Shown: one piece after another, positions 6,616 to 13,502 of the stretch
Layout of the letters: each line of letters opens with the position of its first letter
Position numbering within the stretch: position 1 is the first letter of the stretch
Source: Actinomycetales bacterium
GTDB lineage: Bacteria > Actinomycetota > Actinomycetes > Actinomycetales > Microbacteriaceae
DNA: 13,502 nt
Assembly: GCA_015655255.1 (NCBI GenBank)
Contig: JAATFJ010000200.1
Span: 1 to 13,502 of the forward strand
Direction of reading: 5' to 3'
Notes under the pieces: model-generated
What the model was told of the DNA's origin: nothing
What the model saw: only the letters and a program-made list of their open reading frames with translations
Databases searched by the model: none
Position numbers and translations under genes: made by a program

Positions 6616-7110
6616 ATGGCGGATCTTCACCGTGTGCGCATCTGGGCCGAGGCGCTGATCCGGCTGCATCTGGATGAGTCGTGGTCTTTCGACTTCGATC
6701 ATGCCAAGCAGCGGGCGGGACTGTGCGACTACCAGGCCCGGCGCATCACCGTCTCGCGTTACCTCGCCGCCCGCTTCGGCGACGATGAGATCCACCAGAC
6801 GCTGCTGCACGAGGTGGCGCACGCGCTCGCCGGTCACGCCGCAGGCCACGGCTCCCGATGGAAGAGGATCGCGGCGGAGCTCGGCTACGTCGGCGGGACG
6901 ACCCACCACGGGGAGACCGCGACGGAGCTGGCCCCTTGGGTCGGCACCTGCCCCGCCGGCCACATCACCTACCGGCACCGGCGCCCGAGCCGCGCGACCT
7001 CCTGCGCGAAATGCTCCCGCAGCTTCGACCCACGCTTCCAGTTCACCTGGGTGCGCCGGGAGATCAGCGCGGCCGCCCGACTCGCGGCCCAGGCTCCGCG
7101 CTCGCAGTAG
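6616..7110 (+). CDS. SprT-like zinc protein with C-terminal zinc ribbon
   Basis: This 164-residue protein is a SprT-like zinc metalloprotease-fold protein. HEVAHALAGHAAGHGSRW (65-82) contains the HExxH zinc site with catalytic Glu66 and a further His in GHGSRW (H78), as in SprT/Spartan proteins. YQARRITVSRYL (39-50) is the usual strand before the helix. A zinc-ribbon-like C-terminus is visible: CPAGH (C112, H116) and CAKC (C130, C133), followed by FTWVRR. Eukaryotic Spartan cleaves DNA-protein crosslinks; the role of small bacterial SprT proteins is poorly known, so no substrate is assigned. The start is fixed by the -10 box 6 bases upstream. It ends 116 bases before the convergent permease gene. 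Confidence 0.88.
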   Translation: MADLHRVRIWAEALIRLHLDESWSFDFDHAKQRAGLCDYQARRITVSRYLAARFGDDEIHQTLLHEVAHALAGHAAGHGSRWKRIAAELGYVGGTTHHGETATELAPWVGTCPAGHITYRHRRPSRATSCAKCSRSFDPRFQFTWVRREISAAARLAAQAPRSQ

Positions 7111-7131
7111 CGCGGTGTCGTGCGCGCATCC

Positions 7132-7189
7132 GCGCCCCCTTTCTGCATCTGCGGCAGAGATCGCTGGTACCGATGCAGAAAGGGGGCGC
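7132..7189. repeat. Perfect 18-bp inverted repeat in a convergent intergenic gap
   Basis: The left arm GCGCCCCCTTTCTGCATC (7132-7149) and right arm GATGCAGAAAGGGGGCGC (7172-7189) are exact reverse complements around a 22-base loop. After a 3x3 internal loop, CGCA (7125-7128) also pairs with TGCG (7193-7196). It lies between the ends of the SprT-like gene and the FtsX-type permease gene. It may be a bidirectional terminator, but neither side has a T-run, and the length and perfection also suit a REP/MITE-like palindromic element. Confidence 0.9.
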
Positions 7190-7200
7190 ACTTGCGGGCC

Positions 7201-7225
7201 GGGGCTGGGAGGGCGGGGGGCGGGG
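7201..7225 (+). other. G-quadruplex-type run of guanines
   Basis: Five G-runs of three to six bases separated by one or two bases (starting at 7201, 7207, 7211, 7215 and 7222) satisfy the usual intramolecular G4 pattern. The cluster lies directly beside the permease stop codon (7227-7229). The guanines are on the plus strand, so RNA reading through from the SprT-like gene, not the permease message, would carry them. Confidence 0.6.
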
Positions 7226-7226
7226 C

Positions 7227-8678
7227 TCAGTCCGCGGCGAGCGCCTCAACGGGAGGGACGCGCGTCGCGAGACGCGTGGGGGTCGCGGCGGCGAGGAGCG
7301 TGAGGATCGCCGTGCCCGCGATGATCACCGCGACAGGGATCCTCGGCACCTGCGTAGCGACGAGGCCCGCGGGGCCGACGCCCTCGACGATCGCCACCGA
7401 GCCGAGCACCGACTGCGCGGCGACCCAGCCGTAGGCGATCCCGAGGAGGAGACCCGTCGTCGTCGCCGCGACCGTGATGTGCACGGCTTCGAGGAGGATC
7501 ATCCGGCGCAGCTGCCGGTTGGACAGGCCGATCGCGTGCAGCAGCCCCAGTTCCCGACGCCGCTGCACGACGCCGATCGTGAGCAGGTTCACAAGGCCCA
7601 CACCGGCTATGACCGCGGAGATCGCCACGATCGTCATCATCACGGCGGAGAAGGCGTCGATCGTCGTGAGCATCTCCTGCGGCACGTTCCCATCCGCCGC
7701 GGCGACGAGCAGGACCTTGACCGATTCCAGCGCCACGGCGAACATCGTCACGAGCGTGACACCCATGACGACGCCGATCGCCATGCGGCTGGACCGCTCC
7801 GGATAGCGCAGCGCGTTCTCGGCGGCGAGCCGCGCGGGCGCGGAGGAGCCGAGGAGCCGCCCGACGAGCCGCAGGATGGGCGGCATGATCGAGGAGGCAC
7901 CGATGGCGAGGCCCGTGAACGACAGCAGACCGCCGACGAAGGAGATGAGAACGGCGAGCGGCGTATACAGACCCGCGACGACGCCGAGCGCGAGAAAGAC
8001 GATGCCGAGGATGCCGAGCACGAGCGCGGATACTCGCCGCCCCGAATGACGCGCGATCTCCTCGCGACCCCGCTCCACGGAACCGGCGATCGCCTGCAGC
8101 GGCGTCACCGCGAGCACGCGCCGGGAGCCCGCCCAGGCGGCCGCCCACGTCGTGAGGACGACGGCGGCGGCGGGGAGGATCGCTGCGGGCTGCAGCACGG
8201 AGAACACCGTCCCGTCTTCGAAGACATCCCCCATGATCCGCACGCCGATGACGGCGATGAGCAGGCCGACGAGAGCACCAAGCACGGCGCCGATCACCCC
8301 CACGCCCAGTCCCTGCCGAGCGAGGACGCGGCGCTGCGAGCGGGCCGTCGCGCCGACGAGACGGAACAGCGCGATGCGCCGGGTGCGCCCCGCGACGATC
8401 GTGGCGAAGGTGTTCGCGGTGACGATGGAGGCGACGTAGAGCGCGACGCCGACGAGCAGCACAGAGAGGATCACGACGATGACCGCGAAGGTGTCAGTGC
8501 CGCCGATGTACGGATTCGCCTGCAGCATCCTGCCGATGTAGACGGTCGCCTCGATGAGCACTACGCCGAATGCGCTGGACAGTGCGGCGACGAGGATGCT
8601 CGCCCCCATGCCCTGCTCGGCGAGCCAGGACAGGGAGACCCGCGAGGAGCGCGCCGCCGGCGCGATGACGGCGGTCAT
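7227..8678 (-). CDS. FtsX/MacB-type ABC transporter permease
   Basis: This 483-residue membrane protein is a permease of the FtsX/MacB family, which couples ATP hydrolysis in the cytoplasm to export or mechanotransmission rather than uptake. It contains two FtsX-like halves. Spans are visible near 26-48, 64-88, 124-148 and 165-187, then 216-262, 296-318, 344-372, 395-422 and 446-468. Each half has the cytoplasmic coupling motif: GRTRRIALFRLVGATARSQR (97-116) and QRRRELGLLHAIGLSNRQLR (372-391). The extracellular stretch after the first span is short, so the large periplasmic domain of MacB is absent. ATG 8678 overlaps the ATPase stop (ATGA). It is the last gene of the pair and faces the SprT-like gene. 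The exported substrate is unknown; drugs, peptides or lipoproteins are possible in this family. Confidence 0.92.
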   Translation of the reverse strand: MTAVIAPAARSSRVSLSWLAEQGMGASILVAALSSAFGVVLIEATVYIGRMLQANPYIGGTDTFAVIVVILSVLLVGVALYVASIVTANTFATIVAGRTRRIALFRLVGATARSQRRVLARQGLGVGVIGAVLGALVGLLIAVIGVRIMGDVFEDGTVFSVLQPAAILPAAAVVLTTWAAAWAGSRRVLAVTPLQAIAGSVERGREEIARHSGRRVSALVLGILGIVFLALGVVAGLYTPLAVLISFVGGLLSFTGLAIGASSIMPPILRLVGRLLGSSAPARLAAENALRYPERSSRMAIGVVMGVTLVTMFAVALESVKVLLVAAADGNVPQEMLTTIDAFSAVMMTIVAISAVIAGVGLVNLLTIGVVQRRRELGLLHAIGLSNRQLRRMILLEAVHITVAATTTGLLLGIAYGWVAAQSVLGSVAIVEGVGPAGLVATQVPRIPVAVIIAGTAILTLLAAATPTRLATRVPPVEALAAD

Positions 8679-9436
8679 CGCGCCACCTCCGCCTGCAGCA
8701 TGTAGGCGGCGATCGACTCGGGAGTCATGCGCGGATGATCAGCGACGATCTTCCCATCGCCGAGGAAGAGAACGCGGTCGGCGTGGCTCGCGGCGATCGC
8801 ATCGTGCGTGACCATGGCGATCGACTGTCCGTGCTCCGCGCTCGCAGTCTGCAGGAGACGCAGCACCTCGCGGCTGGTCTGCGAATCGAGGTTCCCCGTC
8901 GGCTCATCGGCGAAGACGAGGTCCGGCGCGGTGGCGAGCGCACGGGCGATGGCGACGCGCTGCTGCTGACCACCGGAGAGTTCATGCGGTCGGTGCCGCA
9001 CCCGCGCCCCGAGGCCGAGGGAATCGACGAGCCCATCGATGCGAGCCTTCTCGATCGCGCTCGGACGCCGCCCGTCCAGCTCGAAGGGCAACAGGATGTT
9101 CCCCCTCACGTCGAGGGTGGGTACGAGGTTGAAGGCCTGGAAGATGAAGCCCACGCGACGGCGCCGCAGGATCGTCATATCGAGGTCATCGAGGCCAGTG
9201 ATCTCGGTGTCGCCGATCCACGCCCGTCCCTCCGTGGGCGCATCCAGTCCCGCCATGATGTGCATGAGCGTCGATTTGCCGGAGCCCGACGGCCCCATGA
9301 TCGCGGTGAACTGCCCCCGGCGGATCCCGACGCTCACCCCGTCGAGAGCGTTGACGGCGCTCTCTCCCGCACCGTAGGACTTCTTCAGGTTCTGGACGCG
9401 GGCGGCGAGCCCCCGGTCGGTGGTCGTGGTCTCCAT
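8675..9436 (-). CDS. ABC transporter ATP-binding protein, LolD/MacB class
   Basis: This 253-residue ATPase is the partner of the FtsX-type permease. Motifs are Walker A GPSGSGKST (48-56), FIFQAFNLVPTLDVRGNI (97-114, the MacB/LolD-type Q-loop), signature LSGGQQQR (153-160), Walker B LVFADEPTGNLD (173-184; TGNLD is characteristic of this export class) and H-loop H211. An in-frame ATG at 9472 would add 12 residues, but the ATG at 9436 is preferred because METTTTDRG is a natural N-terminus and TAGCGT ends 7 bases before it, as in leaderless genes. Its stop overlaps the permease start. It is divergent from the toxin-antitoxin pair, and the two-component system lies beyond that pair on the same strand. 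Confidence 0.93.
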   Translation of the reverse strand: METTTTDRGLAARVQNLKKSYGAGESAVNALDGVSVGIRRGQFTAIMGPSGSGKSTLMHIMAGLDAPTEGRAWIGDTEITGLDDLDMTILRRRRVGFIFQAFNLVPTLDVRGNILLPFELDGRRPSAIEKARIDGLVDSLGLGARVRHRPHELSGGQQQRVAIARALATAPDLVFADEPTGNLDSQTSREVLRLLQTASAEHGQSIAMVTHDAIAASHADRVLFLGDGKIVADHPRMTPESIAAYMLQAEVAR

Positions 9437-9443
9437 GCCTTCG

Positions 9444-9449
9444 ACGCTA
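9444..9449 (-). promoter_or_regulatory. Promoter -10 (TAGCGT) of the FtsX-type ABC operon
   Basis: Read on the minus strand, TAGCGT ends 7 bases before ATG 9436, so transcription would begin at or very near the start codon. The GAAGG between them lies only one base from the ATG and is too close for normal ribosome-site use. No convincing -35 is seen. Confidence 0.5.
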
Positions 9450-9529
9450 CGGACGCCGGGGCAATGCCACATCGCCCGCCGGGCCCATCCCGCCTACATC
9501 GCGAGGATGATCCGAGAGACGCCGCAAGG

Positions 9530-9535
9530 TAGACT
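9530..9535 (+). promoter_or_regulatory. Promoter -10 (TAGACT) of the toxin-antitoxin operon
   Basis: TAGACT lies 29 bases before ATG 9565 and would give a leader of about 20 bases that includes GGAGG at 9555-9559, 5 bases before the ATG. Unlike several neighbours, this operon has a normal leader. Confidence 0.5.
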
Positions 9536-9549
9536 CAGCGTACTTAGTC
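9532..9549 (+). promoter_or_regulatory. Candidate autorepressor operator of the toxin-antitoxin operon
   Basis: GACTCA (9532-9537) and TTAGTC (9544-9549) form an imperfect palindrome, five of six positions symmetric, around a 6-base centre. It overlaps the -10 box and the expected transcription start, where Phd/VapB-type antitoxins usually bind to repress their own operon. Confidence 0.35.
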
Positions 9550-9564
9550 CACTCGGAGGTCATC

Positions 9565-9807
9565 ATGTCGACGGTCAATATTCACGAGGCGAAGACGCAT
9601 TTCTCCCGTCTCGTCGACGCGGCTGCGTCCGGAGAGACCGTCGTCATCGCCAAGGCCGGTCGCCCGGTGGCCCGCCTCACACGCGTAGACGCTCACAGGA
9701 CACCCCGCCGCCTCGGCTTCCTCGACGGCGAATCGCGCGTTCCGGACGACTTCGACACCCTCGGCCAGGAGGAGATCGCCCGGCTCTTCACCGCCGGAGA
9801 GCGCTGA
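9565..9807 (+). CDS. Phd/YefM-family antitoxin
   Basis: This 80-residue antitoxin has the classic N-terminal DNA-binding/dimerisation domain of the Phd/YefM family: VNIHEAKTHFSRLVDAAASGETVVIAKAGRPVARL (4-38). The charged C-terminal tail (about 46-80, LGFLDGESRVPDDFDTLGQEEIARLF) is the part expected to wrap around and inhibit the toxin. It would neutralise the following PIN-domain toxin and, with it, repress the operon. GGAGG at 9555-9559 supports ATG 9565. The stop overlaps the toxin start by one base (TGATG), the standard translational coupling that keeps antitoxin ahead of toxin. Confidence 0.92.
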   Translation: MSTVNIHEAKTHFSRLVDAAASGETVVIAKAGRPVARLTRVDAHRTPRRLGFLDGESRVPDDFDTLGQEEIARLFTAGER

Positions 9808-10193
9808 TGCGCCTCCTCCTCGATACGCACCTCATCCTGTGGGCGGCCTACGAGCCCACCCGTCTCAGTGAGGAGGTGCGCAGCCTCATCAACGACGACC
9901 GGCATGTCCCGGTCTTCAGCGCCGCGAGTATGTGGGAGGTGACGATCAAGGCAGGACTGGGACGCGCCGATTTCACCGTCGATCCCCGCATCCTCCGCCG
10001 CGGACTCCTGGAGAACGAGTGGGAGGAACTGCCCATCTCCAGCGCGCACAGCGTCGCCGTGGCCGATCTCCCCGCTGTGCATCAAGACCCTTTCGATCGC
10101 ATCCTCGTCGCCCAGGCACGCGTAGAGGGCATCGCCCTGCTCACCTCCGATCCCCTCGTCGCCGAATACGGTTCGCCGGCCCGACTGGTCTGA
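9807..10193 (+). CDS. vapC: PIN-domain toxin ribonuclease (VapC-like)
   Basis: This 128-residue single-domain PIN nuclease is predicted to cut RNA (tRNA or rRNA in studied VapC toxins) when freed from its antitoxin. The acidic metal-binding residues are present: D6 in LLLDTHLILW, E44 in ASMWEVTIK, D94/D97 in HQDPFDRILVAQA and D115 in LLTSDPLV. The order and spacing match the VapC subfamily that pairs with Phd-type antitoxins, and no key residue is missing, so it should be active. ATG 9807 overlaps the antitoxin stop. It ends 74 bases before the convergent response regulator gene. Its reverse orientation between two minus-strand operons is consistent with insertion as a mobile module, though no transposase or flanking repeat is visible. 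Confidence 0.93.
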   Translation: MRLLLDTHLILWAAYEPTRLSEEVRSLINDDRHVPVFSAASMWEVTIKAGLGRADFTVDPRILRRGLLENEWEELPISSAHSVAVADLPAVHQDPFDRILVAQARVEGIALLTSDPLVAEYGSPARLV

Positions 10194-10218
10194 GGGCGTC
10201 GCAACACGCATCGTCGTG

Positions 10219-10258
10219 GGCGCGCAGGGGTGCAGGAACGCGCCAAGGCGGGCGCGCC
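10219..10258. other. GC-rich self-complementary stretch between convergent genes
   Basis: GGCGCG (10219-10224) can pair with CGCGCC (10239-10244), or GGCGCGC (10219-10225) with GCGCGCC (10252-10258). It lies between the toxin gene and the response regulator gene and could end both transcripts. Loops are long and there is no T-run, so this is only a weak terminator candidate. Confidence 0.25.
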
Positions 10259-10267
10259 GGGGCTGGC

Positions 10268-10903
10268 TCAGGCCAGACCGTGCTCGAAGGCGAACACGAC
10301 GAGCTGCACGCGGTCGCGGAGGGAGAGCTTGGTGAGGATGCGACTGATATGCGTCTTCACGGTCGCCTCGCTCAGGTATTCGCGCGAAGCGATCTCCGCA
10401 TTGGAGAGGCCGCGGGCGGCGAGCGCGAAGATCTGCTGCTCGCGCTCGGTGAGCGAAGAGAACGCGGCGGGCACGGGCTTGGTCGCCTCCGCAAAATGCG
10501 CGAAGAGCTCCCGCGTTGCCGCCGCGGCGATGACGGAGGATCCCGAATCCACGGTGCGGATCGCAGCGAGGAGGAACTCGGGATCCGCATCCTTGAGGAG
10601 GAATCCGCTCGCCCCCTGACGGATCGCGCGGGCGGCGGCCTCATCGAGGTCGAAGGTCGTGAGCATGACGATTTTGGGAGGATCCGGGCAGGCGAGCATC
10701 TCCGCGGTCGCGGTGAGCCCGTCCATGACGGGCATGCGGATGTCCATGAGCACGACATCGGGGCTCGTCTGGGCGACGACGTCGATCGCCTCGCGCCCGT
10801 TGCTTGCCTCTCCGACGACCGTGAGATCAGGCTGCGAGGAGACGAGCATCCGAATACCGGCGCGGAAGAGCGCCTGATCGTCCACGAGCACGACGCGGAT
10901 CAT
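10268..10903 (-). CDS. NarL/FixJ-family response regulator
   Basis: This 211-residue regulator has an N-terminal receiver and a C-terminal LuxR-type DNA-binding domain. The receiver shows VLVDDQ (acid pair at D8/D9), the phosphorylation site D54 in VVLMDIRMPVMDG, T82-T83 and K104 in GFLLKDADP. The helix-turn-helix is at about 150-206 (LTEREQQIFALAARGLSNAEI through TVKTHISRILTKLSLRDRVQLVV), with SEATVKTHI as the recognition segment. The start at 10903 gives MIRVVLVDDQ, the standard N-terminus; longer in-frame extensions run into the kinase gene. It overlaps the kinase stop (ATGA), so the two are coupled. It would bind DNA as a dimer when phosphorylated. Targets are unknown; the ABC exporter on the same strand is the nearest candidate. 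Confidence 0.94.
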   Translation of the reverse strand: MIRVVLVDDQALFRAGIRMLVSSQPDLTVVGEASNGREAIDVVAQTSPDVVLMDIRMPVMDGLTATAEMLACPDPPKIVMLTTFDLDEAAARAIRQGASGFLLKDADPEFLLAAIRTVDSGSSVIAAAATRELFAHFAEATKPVPAAFSSLTEREQQIFALAARGLSNAEIASREYLSEATVKTHISRILTKLSLRDRVQLVVFAFEHGLA

Positions 10904-12111
10904 TCCGCCCCTCCGTCCTGTAATCCCCCGATAGGAAGTGTCGCACGCACGACGAAGGTCCCCGCGTCGTGACGCGCCTCCACTGTGCCGCCGACGAGCT
11001 GCGCGCGCTCGCGCATCCCGATGATGCCGTGCCCGCCGCCCGAGGTGGAGGGGCGCTCCGCCGTCGCGTTGCGCACCTCCAGATCGACGCGATCCGGCCA
11101 CCAGGAGAGCCGGATGTCGACATCGCCCATGCCGTGACGCAGGGCGTTCGTGAGCGCTTCCTGGAGGATGCGATAGACGGCGAGCTGCACGGCCGCCGGC
11201 GGCTCCCCCGGCGGCAGCGGATCGACCGTGACCCGCGGTTCGATGCCCGCCTGGCGCACATGCGCGAAGAGCGCTTCGAGGTCGGCGAGGGTGGGCTGCG
11301 GCCCGTCGCCCTGGCGATGCCGCAGCTGCGTGAGCAGCATGCGGACGTCGGAGAGCGCCCCGCGAGCGGTCTGGGCGATCGTGCCGAGGGCCTCCTGGGT
11401 CGCCTCCGGATCGACCGCGGCGGCATAGCGCGCGCCGTCGGCCTGCGCGATCACGACGGCGAGGGAATGCGCGACGACATCGTGCATATCCCGCGCGATG
11501 CGTACCCGCTCCTGTTCCTCGACGGCAAGCGCCTCGCTACGCAGCTGCTCCGCACGCGCCGCCCGCGTGTGCAGCACGAGCCGCCAGAGCAGACCCGCAC
11601 CCCACGACATCGCGAGGGTGAGGATGGTGATGATCACCAGAAGCACGCCGATGAGCAGGAGCTGCGGGACGTCCTCGGCGGCCATCCCGCCGCGCTGCAG
11701 GGAGATGACCGAGGTGAGGTAGAGGCCCGCGCTGAGCGCACCGACGACGGTCGATGCCCCGCCCACCCACATGACGACCCTGCTCCCCCATGCGGCCGTC
11801 GCGTAGAGCGCGATGTACACGGGGATGTCGACGAACGAGGGCCACAGCCCCGTCGCCATCTGTACGATCGCGCCCAGCCAGGCGATGGCGAGCGCAAGCG
11901 GCGGCGAGAGCCGACAGACGGCGGCGGCGATCCACATGATCGCGCCGACGAGGAGGGTTGCGCCGGTGCCCTGCCAGTTCTCCGTCAGCCAGAAGCTCAC
12001 CGATGTCCCCGCACCCAGGAACACCGTGCTGAAGGGCACGGTGAGCAGGAAGCCGAGCATCGCGCCGAGGATGTCGATGACGAGCGCGAGTCGGGAGATC
12101 GGGCGCAGCAT
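10900..12111 (-). CDS. Membrane sensor histidine kinase, HisKA_3 (NarL partner) type
   Basis: This sensor kinase (403 residues from ATG 12111) phosphorylates the response regulator it overlaps. Five or six hydrophobic spans occupy about 8-180 (near 8-34, 50-66, 70-90, 96-115, 118-137 and 150-180) with almost no extracellular domain, so it probably senses the membrane or works through another protein. The HisKA_3 box ERVRIARDMHDVVAHSLAVVI (201-221) carries phospho-acceptor H210. ILQEALTNALRHG (315-327) is the N-box and GGGHGIIGMRERA (358-370) the G-box. The start is uncertain. ATG 12111 follows TACCTT by 6 bases and AGGGGG directly. ATG 12147 would add 12 residues that include codons rare here (CTT, AGG), which argues against it. 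It lies 58 bases after menE. Confidence 0.88.
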   Translation of the reverse strand: MLRPISRLALVIDILGAMLGFLLTVPFSTVFLGAGTSVSFWLTENWQGTGATLLVGAIMWIAAAVCRLSPPLALAIAWLGAIVQMATGLWPSFVDIPVYIALYATAAWGSRVVMWVGGASTVVGALSAGLYLTSVISLQRGGMAAEDVPQLLLIGVLLVIITILTLAMSWGAGLLWRLVLHTRAARAEQLRSEALAVEEQERVRIARDMHDVVAHSLAVVIAQADGARYAAAVDPEATQEALGTIAQTARGALSDVRMLLTQLRHRQGDGPQPTLADLEALFAHVRQAGIEPRVTVDPLPPGEPPAAVQLAVYRILQEALTNALRHGMGDVDIRLSWWPDRVDLEVRNATAERPSTSGGGHGIIGMRERAQLVGGTVEARHDAGTFVVRATLPIGGLQDGGAE

Positions 12112-12117
12112 CCCCCT

Positions 12118-12123
12118 AAGGTA
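12118..12123 (-). promoter_or_regulatory. Possible -10 (TACCTT) of the kinase-regulator operon
   Basis: On the minus strand TACCTT ends 6 bases before ATG 12111. The intervening AGGGGG directly touches the ATG, too close for a standard ribosome site. The geometry matches the other leaderless candidates, but it is valid only if 12111, not 12147, is the true start. Confidence 0.35.
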
Positions 12124-12169
12124 GGCGAGCACGCCCTCCCGCGGCATCCGTCTCACGATGTATGCCCCG

Positions 12170-13315
<1,146 letters not shown>

Positions 13316-13348
13316 GCGTTCTCGAGCCTCGGAGGTGTCGGCGTCCGC

Positions 13349-13369
13349 GGCGCCCCGTCCGAGGGCGCC
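13349..13369. other. Small hairpin in the menB-menE gap
   Basis: GGCGCCC (13349-13355) pairs with GGGCGCC (13363-13369) around a 7-base loop, within the 58-base gap just after the menB stop. It could trim or attenuate the message between menB and menE, or be incidental to the high GC content. There is no T-run. Confidence 0.3.
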
Positions 13370-13373
13370 TCGG

Positions 13374-13502
13374 TCAGTAGTGCCATGGGAAGGAGGACCA
13401 GTCCGGATCGCGCTTCTCAAGGAAGGAGTCGCGCCCCTCCACGGCCTCGTCTGTGCCATAGGCGAGGCGCGTGGCCTCCCCCGCGAAGACCTGCTGGCCG
13501 AC
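13374..13502 (-). CDS. menB: 1,4-Dihydroxy-2-naphthoyl-CoA synthase, C-terminal 42 residues
   Basis: Only the 3' end is in the window; the gene continues past the right edge. The 42 residues read [20 protein letters not shown], then [15 protein letters not shown] to the stop. This is the highly conserved C-terminal tail of MenB, a crotonase-family enzyme that cyclises o-succinylbenzoyl-CoA to 1,4-dihydroxy-2-naphthoyl-CoA. The tail with DWSPFPWxY is diagnostic and distinguishes MenB from other enoyl-CoA hydratases. It uses the product of the adjacent menE. Confidence 0.93.
   Translation of the reverse strand, partial: VGQQVFAGEATRLAYGTDEAVEGRDSFLEKRDPDWSSFPWHY

Noticed and set aside
5096..7110. 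The spermidine-synthase-like, TPR-like and SprT-like genes as one operon with the FMO unit
   Set aside because: A strong hairpin at 5022-5062, a second hairpin at 5978-6008 and separate -10 boxes indicate independent transcription.
6858..8705. A 615-codon plus-strand frame opposite the FtsX-type permease
   Set aside because: The product is dominated by Arg, Asp, Glu and Gly, as expected for an antisense frame of a GC-rich membrane protein. The minus strand carries the clear family motifs.
9437..9472. Upstream ATG extending the exporter ATPase by 12 residues
   Set aside because: The extension has no family similarity, and the TAGCGT promoter box lies inside it.
9437..9564. Signs of an attachment site or insertion-sequence ends flanking the toxin-antitoxin pair
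   Set aside because: No transposase, no direct repeats and no terminal inverted repeats were found by eye on either side, so mobility is left as inference.
10904..11101. Longer in-frame start for the response regulator
   Set aside because: It would overlap the kinase coding region by about 200 bases with Arg-rich sequence. The start at 10903 gives the canonical receiver N-terminus and a 4-base overlap.
13316..13459. Longer in-frame start for menE
   Set aside because: It would run through the intergenic gap and into the menB coding end. The added residues are low in complexity.

Overview
The window is high-GC DNA with dense, tightly packed genes, strong G/C bias at third codon positions and start sites that lie either after a GGAG-type site or directly after a TANNNT hexamer. 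Together with a menB-menE pair and a NarL-type two-component system, this points to an Actinomycetota chromosome, most likely Micrococcales (Microbacteriaceae-like). That placement is inference: there is no rRNA or marker gene to fix it.

Layout. (1) 3-5016, plus strand: a compact operon. It holds a polar-amino-acid-type ABC importer (solute-binding protein cut by the window edge, ATPase, two 214-residue permeases), an Asp/Glu/hydantoin-racemase-superfamily enzyme and a flavin-containing monooxygenase. The importer genes overlap or nearly touch, and a strong hairpin at 5022-5062 closes the unit. It looks like an uptake-and-conversion system for an unidentified small nitrogen or sulfur compound. 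(2) 5096-7110, plus strand: three small separately promoted genes, namely a spermidine-synthase-fold protein, a TPR-like protein and a SprT-like zinc protein. (3) 7111-7226: a convergent gap with a perfect 18-bp inverted repeat and a G-quadruplex-type G-run cluster. (4) 7227-9436, minus strand: an FtsX/MacB-type ABC pair (ATPase then permease, ATGA overlap). (5) 9565-10193, plus strand: a Phd-type antitoxin and PIN-domain (VapC-like) toxin. (6) 10268-12111, minus strand: response regulator and histidine kinase (kinase upstream, ATGA overlap). (7) 12170-13502, minus strand: menE and the 3' end of menB of menaquinone biosynthesis.

How the genes may work together. Region 1 probably acts as one metabolic unit. 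The two-component system and the ABC exporter lie on the same strand and are separated only by the oppositely oriented toxin-antitoxin pair, so they may be a sensor-exporter locus split by an insertion; this is inference. menB and menE are consecutive enzymes of the menaquinone pathway.

Four starts (5096, 6616, 9436 and probably 12111) have a TANNNT hexamer ending 6-7 bases before the start codon and no clear Shine-Dalgarno site, which suggests leaderless transcripts. No tRNA, rRNA, CRISPR array, transposase or phage gene was seen. The most novel candidates are the importer-racemase-monooxygenase operon and the inverted repeat at 7132-7189. No single feature is proof of a new system.
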